Positions 1 through 6,704 of a DNA stretch of 12,115 bases are shown piece by piece. The notes beneath the pieces were generated by a model that was not told the origin of the DNA, did no database searches, and saw only the letters and a list, made by a program, of their open reading frames with translations. Both the position numbers and the translations under genes were made by a program. The stretch spans positions 1 to 12,115 of the forward strand of contig JBBKWH010000123.1 in the NCBI GenBank assembly GCA_037968855.1, in the 5' to 3' direction. Origin of the DNA: JBBKWH01 sp037968855 (lineage in GTDB: Bacteria; Pseudomonadota; Gammaproteobacteria; Pseudomonadales; Moraxellaceae). The first letter of the stretch is position 1, and each line of letters opens with the position of its first letter.

Positions 1-2
1 GC

Positions 3-218
3 GTACTCAAGCCTAAGGTCAAATATTCAGAAGAGCGCAAAGAACACATCATCAAAACCTATCTTGAGCGTGGAAGTCTGCGGGGAATGCAACGCTTATT
101 TGGTGTTGCACCTGACACCATAATTTATAGGGTGTTGCACTTCAAGTTTGAATCCAAGAAGCCTTTGTCTGTGATCAGGCGCAAGAGCGATTTGAGCAAA
201 GACTTAGCCTTCGACTAA
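3..218 (+). pseudogene. IS1-like transposase (InsA-type) 3' remnant
   Basis: An open frame enters from the left edge and stops at TAA 216-218, giving about 71 residues. It reads YSEERKEHIIKTYLERG, then SLRGMQRLFGVAPDT. This charged helix followed by a helix-turn-helix resembles the C-terminal half of InsA-like first ORFs of IS1-family elements, where the HTH binds the element ends. After about residue 40 (from roughly base 123) the family resemblance fades, and no second ORF with catalytic residues follows; the DUF445 gene begins at once on the other strand. The last codons lie antisense and codon-aligned over the DUF445 stop codon (204-206), so the end of the frame is probably not original transposase sequence. 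I read it as a decayed or truncated insertion sequence. The upstream part is outside the window, so an intact element cannot be excluded. Family assignment is from memory of motifs. Confidence 0.55.
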
Positions 219-1502
219 CCAGCGTACTGTGCCCAACACAATCCCAATCATACACCCGACCACCACGCCGTTAATACGGATCATGTGCAGGTCGCCACCA
301 ACTTCGGATTCGATTTTTTCGATCATCATGGTGGTGTCCCATGCTTCGATTTGTTCGCGAATATAATCGATCACCGTATTGGCATAGCGGTCTGCGGCAT
401 ATTCGGCCAGTAGTGCCAGTTCGTGATTGATTGCACCACGTACCACCGGATCACGTTCAAGTTGCATGCCTAAGCGCTGTGCCAGACCTTCAAGGTTAAT
501 CCCAATGGCAGAAGGGTTGGCCTCAAGGTCATCAATAATGGCCTGACGAATGCTACTAATTACGTGCATGACAAAGCCGGTCATGGTGGGATTTTGAATA
601 AAGTCTTGTTTGACTTCTTCAAGTTGTAAGGATTCTTCGGAGTTGTCGTCTTGTAAGGCATGCATCCATTGCACGATGGATTGATTGATCATCAAACGAA
701 TGGGATGGTCTGGATTGGCTTGTAGTTGGCGGAGGGTGCGGACAATCCCTTCGATGGTTTGTTTTTTGAGGTCAAAGCCTAATAAGGAGACACCACGCGA
801 TAGATAACCAATCAGGCCGGTTTCATCGAGGACTTTTTGGATGATTTTGCGCGTTTGATCAGGGTGCTTGCTGATCCACGTATCGAGCGTGTCCAAAGTC
901 AGCTGAATGACATCATGATGGATTTGGTTATCAAAGACTGCTTTCAGCGTGCGGGCAATCGGTTGATTTAAGCGGGTATGCTCAATCCATTCCAATAAGT
1001 TACTTTGCAAAAATTGTTCAATGTCTCGGTTTTGAAAAATCTTCAGCACGCGTGGGACAAATTTTTGGAACTCATGGGTCAATAGTTGGGCATTGACCGG
1101 CTGCGCCAACCATTCGGCCACATAACGCATGATGTCGCGTTCTTCGATTTTTTGCCGAACAATATGCGGGGCCAAAAAGTTTTCTTGTACAAAGCGACCC
1201 ATTGAGTCGGCAATCCGCGCTTTGTTACGCGGAATGATCTCAGTATGGTCACGAATAATCTTAGGTGTCCAGACGTGTTTAAACGGGTCGCGAAACAAAA
1301 CGGTGATGGCATACCAGTCCGCAAGGCCACCCACCACGCCAGCTTCGGCACCAGTGGTCAAAATGCCCAACCATTCGGCATGTTGGGGCAGTAGGCGAGT
1401 AATGACCAATAAGGTCATCCATAGGCAGGCCATAGCGATCAACAAGATCGTGGCACGCCGTCGGTTGACAGACAAGGACGGGATTGAGTGAGTATCTGTC
1501 AT
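204..1502 (-). CDS. DUF445 (UPF0754/YjiN-like) inner-membrane protein
   Basis: Predicted 432-residue membrane protein of the DUF445 family, which includes E. coli YjiN; no biochemical role is established. Residues 17-37 form an N-terminal transmembrane helix. The family hallmark follows at about 54-74 (AGVVGGLADWYAITVLFRDP), then a conserved stretch with IIPRNKARIADSMGRFV. A long, mostly helical soluble region spans about 110-410, and a second hydrophobic helix lies near the C-terminus (about 413-430). This matches the usual layout and length of about 400-430 residues. I chose the ATG at 1502 because AGGAGA sits 7 bases upstream. A start at 1667 is open but adds 55 residues unlike the family and has no comparable site. 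The gene points away from mfd and converges on a transposase remnant that overlaps its last codons. No strong terminator is visible after its stop. Confidence 0.9.
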   Translation of the reverse strand: MTDTHSIPSLSVNRRRATILLIAMACLWMTLLVITRLLPQHAEWLGILTTGAEAGVVGGLADWYAITVLFRDPFKHVWTPKIIRDHTEIIPRNKARIADSMGRFVQENFLAPHIVRQKIEERDIMRYVAEWLAQPVNAQLLTHEFQKFVPRVLKIFQNRDIEQFLQSNLLEWIEHTRLNQPIARTLKAVFDNQIHHDVIQLTLDTLDTWISKHPDQTRKIIQKVLDETGLIGYLSRGVSLLGFDLKKQTIEGIVRTLRQLQANPDHPIRLMINQSIVQWMHALQDDNSEESLQLEEVKQDFIQNPTMTGFVMHVISSIRQAIIDDLEANPSAIGINLEGLAQRLGMQLERDPVVRGAINHELALLAEYAADRYANTVIDYIREQIEAWDTTMMIEKIESEVGGDLHMIRINGVVVGCMIGIVLGTVRWLVEG

Positions 1503-2008
1503 GTGCAATTCTCCTGTGTGGGCTGCTGTGACAGACCCGCTATTGCATAAATGTGTATCATCATGGACGCTTAGTCCCGATTGTCTGTGGTGCGATGGTT
1601 TGCATAGTGGCATGAATACATGCCATATCGAACAGTCTGTATCGAGACATGCTGAATAGTATTTCATTATTCTATAGCATCGCTTACGGCCAGCGCATTG
1701 ACCGACTACAACTGATTGCTTGTCATCAAGTCAGCACATGGCTGCGGATAAGCTGATGTTATGCCAGTGAAATGATGGCTTCAATCTGCATGATTAGGCA
1801 GCGTCGTTGGGCAGTATGATTTGCCTGCCTTGATTTGACTGCATAGTTGGCCTGCGTGTTTGTATGAGTAGGCATAGGATAAGTGGACGATGTGACCATC
1901 AAGGATGAGTGGTGAGGCGAGTGCCGTGGCGGCAATCACAAGGCCTCAGTGTGCCTGTTGCTTATTGATAGCGCATATTGATGGATGTATTGACTTGATC
2001 AAAGAGCT
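1503..2008. other. Non-coding gap between divergent DUF445 gene and mfd
   Basis: About 500 bases with no ORF that looks like a gene. It must hold promoters for both flanking genes. A short perfect inverted repeat, TGGCATG-AATA-CATGCCA, lies at 1608-1625, about 105 bases upstream of the DUF445 start. A weak sigma-70 candidate for mfd is TTGATA (1965-1970), a 17-base spacer, then TATTGA (1988-1993). The -10 match is poor and it would leave almost no leader, so I do not call it a promoter. Other short hairpins (for example TGCCG-TGG-CGGCA at 1922-1934) are small enough to be chance. Confidence 0.5.
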
Positions 2009-5000
2009 ATGACCGATAACATGACCGATTTTGCTGCTGTTCTAACCGACGTGCTTCCCGTGTTTAGCCCTGAACTGTGTGCGATTCCTGCCGGAGAGCG
2101 CCGTTGGATTGGCAATCTATCGGGCGCATTGCCGTCGTTATTGTTGGCTCGACTACAGGCCGTATGTGGCAGCCCTGTATTGATGGTGGCACGAGATCCT
2201 GCTCAAGTTGCGGTATTAGAAGAAGAACTTCGTTTTTTTGGTGTCACGTCGCAGGTGTTTCCTGACTGGGAGACCTTACCGTATGACCGCTTATCCCCGC
2301 ACCAAGATATTGTGTCCGAGCGACTGGCTTTGTTGGCGCAGATGCCGACAGATGGTGTGATTTTGGTCGCTGCCAGCACTTTAGCACAGCGTATTGCACC
2401 ACCAACGTGGCTGCTCGGTCAGCATTTTGATATTCAAACTGGCCAGTCCTTTACGCCAGAACGTGAGCGTCAGCGCTTAAGCCGTGCTGGCTATCGCGCA
2501 GTCGAAACGGTATTTGAACCCGGTGAATACGCATTGCGCGGCAGCCTGATGGATATCTATCCGATGGGCCAGCCTGCACCGATTCGTATCGAACTGTTTG
2601 ATGACCAGATTGAGTCATTGCGGCTGTTTGATCCCGAAACCCAGCGCACTCTGCCAGATGGCAAAATTGATCGGTTTACCTTATTACCTGCGCGGGAATT
2701 TCCACTGATTGAGGGTCGTGGTACGTTTCGTGCGCGTTTTGCCGAACTTTTTCCGAGTGCTAGCCCCAAGCGGATGCCACTGTATCAAGACGTGCTGAAT
2801 GGCTTGGCCGCACCAGGTTTAGAATATTACCAGCCGTTATTTTTTGAGCATGATGAGTTTGTCGAGGGTGGCACGCTGTTTGATTACTTGCCAAGTCAAA
2901 CCTTAATCGTTACTGATGAGCATGTTGAGCAAACCTTAAGCCAGTTTTGGGCTGAAGTGACGGGTCGCTACGAAGACCGTCGGGCCAATATTGATCAGCC
3001 AATTTTGCCACCTAACGAGCTATTTTTGACCGTTAACGAGTTGTTTGGTCGGATCAAAGCGTTTGGACGTTTGGTGATCTCGGATCAGCCAATCAGCCTG
3101 CGAGTCGGCGTGACCAATGTTGAGGCCAGCCAGCCGCCACGTTTGCCAGTTGATCATCGTGCCAGTCAGCCACTGGCCCAGCTTGAGTCCTTTGTGACCA
3201 ACTTTGCTGGCCGTATCTTGTTGGTGGCAGAGAGTGCTGGGCGGCGCGAAAGCCTGCGTGACTTGTTGCGGCCAGTATTTGGTGATTTGCCGTTAGTAGA
3301 GACCTTGCCAGAATTTTTTGCCCTGCCGGATCGTTTGGCGTTGGCAACTGCCCCGCTGGAGCGTGGGGTGTTGTTGGATGGCCAATTGGCGGTGATTGTC
3401 GAAAACCAATTGTTTGCCCAACGAGTGATTCAGCGTCGCCGCCGTAAGGGCAGTGAGGTGTCTGAGGAGTTTTTGGTCAAGAGTCTGGCCGAATTATCGC
3501 TCGGTGCGCCGGTGGTCCATATTGATCACGGTGTGGGGCGTTATCAGGGCTTAGTCACCTTAGAGATTGACGGACAAACCTATGAGTTTTTGCAGCTAGA
3601 TTACGCTGATAACGCCAAAATTTATGTACCCGTCGCCAGCCTGCAACTGATTAGCCGTTATAGCGGCGGAGACCCCGAACACGCGCCGTTGCATAAACTG
3701 GGTAGTGATACGTGGAATAAAGCCAAGCGCAAGGCCATGGAGCAAATTCACGACGTGGCTGCCGAGTTGCTCAACGTACAGGCGCGACGTGCAGCACGGG
3801 CGGGCATTAGTTTTGAGATAGACCAACACGCCTACGACTTATTTGCCGATCAGTTTCCATTTGAAGAAACTGTCGATCAAAGCAATGCCATTGTTGCCAC
3901 GTTATATGACATGGCCCAAGCCAAGCCCATGGATCGATTGGTGTGTGGCGATGTGGGCTTTGGCAAAACAGAAGTGGCGATGCGGGCGGCTTTTGTCGCG
4001 GTACATGACGGACGGCAGGTCGCCGTCTTGGTGCCGACCACCTTGCTGGCCCAACAGCATTACGAAAACTTCCGTGATCGCTTTGCCGATTGGCCGGTTC
4101 GCATTGAAGCGTTGTCACGCTTTGGTAGCCGTAAAGAACACAGCCAAGTGTTAGATGATTTGGCCGTTGGCAAAGTTGATATCGTGATCGGCACTCACAA
4201 ACTGCTACAAGAAGGCGTGGCGTTTAAAGACTTGGGTCTGATGATTGTCGACGAAGAACACCGCTTTGGCGTGCGGGATAAAGAAAAAATCAAAGCCATG
4301 CGCTCTGACGTGGACATGCTCACCCTGACAGCCACACCGATTCCACGCACACTGAATATGGCGTTTTCTGGCATGCGTGATCTGTCGATTATCGCCACAC
4401 CGCCAGCACGACGTTTGGCGGTCAAAACCTTTGTGCTCGAACGCAGTAACGCCACTTTAAAAGAAGCCATCTTGCGTGAACTGTTGCGTGGTGGGCAGGT
4501 GTACATGCTGCATAACGATGTGGACAGCATTGAGCGCGCTGCCGAAGAACTGCGTAACTTGATTCCAGAGGCACGCGTGGCCGTTGCGCATGGTCAGATG
4601 CGTGAGCGTGAGCTAGAGCAGGTCATGCAAGCCTTTTATCATAAGCAATACAATATCTTGGTCTGCTCAACCATCATCGAAACGGGTATTGACGTGCCCA
4701 GCGCCAATACCATTATCATCGAACGTGCCGATAAGCTTGGGCTGGCCCAGCTCCATCAATTGCGTGGTCGGGTGGGTCGGAGTCATCATCAAGCCTATGC
4801 CTACTTGCTGGTGCCGTCGATCAAAAACCTAAAAGGGGATGCCGAAAAACGTCTGGACGCGATTGTGCGTGCTTCGGATCTTGGCGCGGGCTTTATTTTG
4901 GCGACTGAAGATCTAGAAATCCGTGGGGCAGGTGAATTACTCGGTGAAGAACAAAGCGGTAATATGCAAGCCATTGGCTTTAGTCTGTATATGGACATGT

Positions 5001-5593
5001 TAGAACGCGCCACCAAGGCGATTCAAAATGGTAAAGCGCCTAATCTGGATGCGCCATTAGCACTCACCTCAGACATTAGTTTGCATTTGCCTGCGTTAAT
5101 CCCAGACGAGTATCTCAACGATGTGCATCAGCGCTTGTTGTTTTATAAGCGTATTAGCGGCGCAGATAATGAGCAAGAGCTGAATGACATTCGGATTGAG
5201 ATGATCGACCGCTTTGGCTTATTACCGCAGCCTGCGCGTAATTTGTTTGAGGTGCATCGTCTGCGCCTTAAAGCCGAAATGCTCGGCATCGAAAAAATGG
5301 ATATGAATGTCAGTGGCGGGATTATTGAGTTTCGGCCAGATACGCCGGTTGATGCCATGACCATTATTCAACTGATCCAAAGCAAGCCAATGCTGTACAA
5401 GATGGAGGGTGGTCAGCGTTTGCGTGTTAAGCACCAATTGCCTGACGTGGCTGCTCGCTTAACTGCCGTACATGAGCTACTTAACTTGTTAACGCCAGCA
5501 CATCTGCAAGAGGCCGCGCAACAAGATGCAGTGCTGACCGCTCCAGCAGTCAAAGCACCGTCAAGTAAGCGAGGCAGCAAACGTAAACGTTAA
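2009..5593 (+). CDS. mfd: Transcription-repair coupling factor Mfd
   Basis: Complete 1194-residue ATP-dependent translocase. Mfd recognises RNA polymerase stalled at DNA damage, pushes it off and recruits UvrA for nucleotide-excision repair. Domains in order: UvrB-like N-terminal region (about 25-360, with GYRAVETVFEPGEYALRGS at 161-179); RNA-polymerase-interacting CarD-like domain (about 495-555, VVHIDHGVGRYQG); RecA-like domain 1 with Walker A GDVGFGKTE (647-655), DEEHRFG (748-754) and TLTATPIPRT (772-781); RecA-like domain 2 with STIIETGIDVPSAN (887-900) and QLRGRVGRS (917-925); C-terminal TRCF domain (about 1020-1140). A basic tail ends KRGSKRKR. All motifs are intact, and the length is slightly above the 1148 residues of E. 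coli Mfd. The start is uncertain: the ATG at 2009 has AAAGAG only 2 bases upstream and the in-frame ATG at 2021 has no good site. It is transcribed alone and followed by a hairpin. Confidence 0.98.
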   Translation: MTDNMTDFAAVLTDVLPVFSPELCAIPAGERRWIGNLSGALPSLLLARLQAVCGSPVLMVARDPAQVAVLEEELRFFGVTSQVFPDWETLPYDRLSPHQDIVSERLALLAQMPTDGVILVAASTLAQRIAPPTWLLGQHFDIQTGQSFTPERERQRLSRAGYRAVETVFEPGEYALRGSLMDIYPMGQPAPIRIELFDDQIESLRLFDPETQRTLPDGKIDRFTLLPAREFPLIEGRGTFRARFAELFPSASPKRMPLYQDVLNGLAAPGLEYYQPLFFEHDEFVEGGTLFDYLPSQTLIVTDEHVEQTLSQFWAEVTGRYEDRRANIDQPILPPNELFLTVNELFGRIKAFGRLVISDQPISLRVGVTNVEASQPPRLPVDHRASQPLAQLESFVTNFAGRILLVAESAGRRESLRDLLRPVFGDLPLVETLPEFFALPDRLALATAPLERGVLLDGQLAVIVENQLFAQRVIQRRRRKGSEVSEEFLVKSLAELSLGAPVVHIDHGVGRYQGLVTLEIDGQTYEFLQLDYADNAKIYVPVASLQLISRYSGGDPEHAPLHKLGSDTWNKAKRKAMEQIHDVAAELLNVQARRAARAGISFEIDQHAYDLFADQFPFEETVDQSNAIVATLYDMAQAKPMDRLVCGDVGFGKTEVAMRAAFVAVHDGRQVAVLVPTTLLAQQHYENFRDRFADWPVRIEALSRFGSRKEHSQVLDDLAVGKVDIVIGTHKLLQEGVAFKDLGLMIVDEEHRFGVRDKEKIKAMRSDVDMLTLTATPIPRTLNMAFSGMRDLSIIATPPARRLAVKTFVLERSNATLKEAILRELLRGGQVYMLHNDVDSIERAAEELRNLIPEARVAVAHGQMRERELEQVMQAFYHKQYNILVCSTIIETGIDVPSANTIIIERADKLGLAQLHQLRGRVGRSHHQAYAYLLVPSIKNLKGDAEKRLDAIVRASDLGAGFILATEDLEIRGAGELLGEEQSGNMQAIGFSLYMDMLERATKAIQNGKAPNLDAPLALTSDISLHLPALIPDEYLNDVHQRLLFYKRISGADNEQELNDIRIEMIDRFGLLPQPARNLFEVHRLRLKAEMLGIEKMDMNVSGGIIEFRPDTPVDAMTIIQLIQSKPMLYKMEGGQRLRVKHQLPDVAARLTAVHELLNLLTPAHLQEAAQQDAVLTAPAVKAPSSKRGSKRKR

Positions 5594-5615
5594 ATAAAAG
5601 CATTGTTTGAATGAT

Positions 5616-5648
5616 CAGATCGGCATTGAGTGTCGGTCTGTTTGTTGT
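5616..5648 (+). terminator. Probable Rho-independent terminator of mfd
   Basis: CAGATCGGCA (5616-5625) and TGTCGGTCTG (5631-5640) pair over 10 positions with two G-U wobbles around a 5-base loop. TTTGTTGT follows. The T-tract is interrupted, so it may be a leaky terminator. It lies 23 bases after the mfd stop, which supports mfd being transcribed as its own unit. Confidence 0.6.
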
Positions 5649-5962
5649 ACATGAATATAAAAAAGGAGCGGCATCTTGAGCTGAGACGCTTTTAAAAGGC
5701 CATCATCCGGATGAGAAAAAGTCCGTATTGCACCGTTTATCATTTGTAACATGTTAGTCATACAAAATACATTGACTAAAAAACCTACTAGTTTTAACTT
5801 GATCATCACAAATGGCATGGCAATTGCTAAAAAATTGAAGACAAACTGCAATTAATCTGTCACGCAATCGTCATGTATTCATAGTCAACTAGAACCTAAT
5901 GGCCGACGCCAGATCGCGTCACATCCAAGAAGATGGTTCACGAGAGAGAGAGGAAACTTTTG
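5649..5962 (+). other. Non-coding region and leader upstream of micro-ORF
   Basis: About 310 bases without a convincing gene. It is more AT-rich than its surroundings. A 14-codon ATG frame at about 5651 lacks a usable ribosome binding site. A 10-base palindrome CATCCGGATG lies near 5704-5713. Candidate sigma-70 elements are TTGACT (5772-5777) with a TAACTT-like -10 about 17 bases on, and TTGCTA near 5824 with TGCAAT; both are weak matches. The end is purine-rich, with a GA repeat (5942-5951) running into the AGGAAA ribosome binding site of the 30-codon ORF. The size of the region leaves room for a regulatory leader or small RNA, but I see no recognisable riboswitch fold. Confidence 0.4.
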
Positions 5963-6055
5963 ATGAAAACTTTGCAAATCACCCACGGCGCTTTTGAGCT
6001 TGAGTTAGATGTTTTGGATATCGAATACGATATCGATGATGCGTTTGAACTCTAA
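5963..6055 (+). CDS. Acidic 30-residue micro-protein, unknown function
   Basis: ATG at 5963 to TAA at 6053-6055 encodes 30 residues: MKTLQITHGAFELEL, then DVLDIEYDIDDAFEL. The start is preceded by GAGAGAGAGAGGAAAC, with AGGA 8 bases from the ATG, the best ribosome binding site in the window. Nine residues are Asp or Glu against a single Lys, so the peptide is strongly negative. From residue 11 acidic and hydrophobic residues roughly alternate (FELELDVLDIEYDID), which suits a beta-strand or an edge-binding peptide. It has no membrane segment, signal peptide or cysteine. It lies 105 bases before the HIT gene, with no clear terminator between, so co-transcription is possible. I do not recognise the family. 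It could be a regulatory leader peptide or a small protein with a partner. Coding status rests on the ribosome binding site and the clean frame only. Confidence 0.5.
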   Translation: MKTLQITHGAFELELDVLDIEYDIDDAFEL

Positions 6056-6160
6056 GTTTTTAGCCCCTTCTATCCTGCATGCCTGACATGAGGTGCCAGT
6101 TGCAAACGCACTGTGCTACCATCGCTGCTTCACTTTGCGCTCAATTGCAACAGGACGCCC

Positions 6161-6595
6161 ATGTTCAGCCTGCACCCACAACTTGCCCAAGATACCTTTT
6201 TGGTTGGTGACTTTCCGTTATCAACCTGCCGCTTAATGAACGACATGCAGTTCCCTTGGTTGATTTTAATTCCTCGGGTGCCTGGCGCGACTGAGTTGTA
6301 CGAGCTATCCCCGCAAGACCAAGAACAATTTTTGCGTGAGTCCAGCTGGTTATCCAGCCAGATGTCACGCGTGTTTCGTGCAGATAAGATGAATGTTGCC
6401 GCATTGGGCAATATGGTTCCACAGTTGCACTTTCATCATATTGCGCGTTATCGCAATGATCTGGTCTGGCCTAAGCCAGTCTGGGGTACGCCAGCGATTC
6501 CGTATAGCAACGACGTTTTGGCACGTATGCGTCAAACCTTAATGCTGGCCTTGCGTGGTCAAGGCGACATGCCATTTGATTGGAAAATGCTCTAA
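6161..6595 (+). CDS. HIT-domain (histidine triad) family protein
   Basis: A 144-residue single-domain protein of the histidine-triad superfamily, whose members hydrolyse or transfer nucleotides through a histidine-nucleotidyl intermediate. The hydrophobic strand WLILIPRVPGATELYEL (33-49) is typical of the fold. The triad region reads QLHFHHIARY (88-97), followed by NDLVWPKPVWG. If aligned as Q-x-H-x-H, His90 is the catalytic middle histidine and Gln88 replaces the first histidine. This Q variant with the W-P-x-P-V-W-G tail is, as I recall, a common proteobacterial subgroup often annotated as diadenosine-polyphosphate hydrolase-like. The true substrate is unknown. I chose the ATG at 6161 (CAGGA 5 bases upstream) over an open GTG at 6113. 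It sits between the acidic micro-ORF and the cyclase gene, 109 bases from the latter. Confidence 0.88.
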   Translation: MFSLHPQLAQDTFLVGDFPLSTCRLMNDMQFPWLILIPRVPGATELYELSPQDQEQFLRESSWLSSQMSRVFRADKMNVAALGNMVPQLHFHHIARYRNDLVWPKPVWGTPAIPYSNDVLARMRQTLMLALRGQGDMPFDWKML

Positions 6596-6704
6596 TTATT
6601 TGGTGTCATTGGTATCTAACAGCATCCTGTTGATCGGCTTGCTATTGCGCTTGCAGGCTGCTGTCCCTTAGTCTTTGTTCAGATATGATCACACATGGAT
6701 TGTA

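Noticed and set aside
1129..1491. 120-codon plus-strand frame inside the DUF445 gene
   Set aside because: It lies opposite a well supported gene, has no recognisable domain and reads as a shadow of it.
1503..1667. Longer DUF445 start at 1667 (55 extra residues)
   Set aside because: The added residues do not resemble the family and lack a ribosome binding site, while the ATG at 1502 has AGGAGA at good spacing.
3807..4154. Overlapping frames of about 100 codons within mfd on both strands
   Set aside because: They lie across the conserved helicase motifs of mfd, in other frames, with low-complexity, Arg/Trp-rich translations typical of shadows.
6113..6160. GTG start giving a 160-residue HIT protein
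   Set aside because: The extra 16 residues are not HIT-like and the ATG at 6161 has a CAGGA site just upstream.
6678..6693. Possible CRP/Vfr site before the cyclase gene (TCACA half-site)
   Set aside because: The matching TGTGA half at the required 6-base spacing is absent (TTCAG instead).
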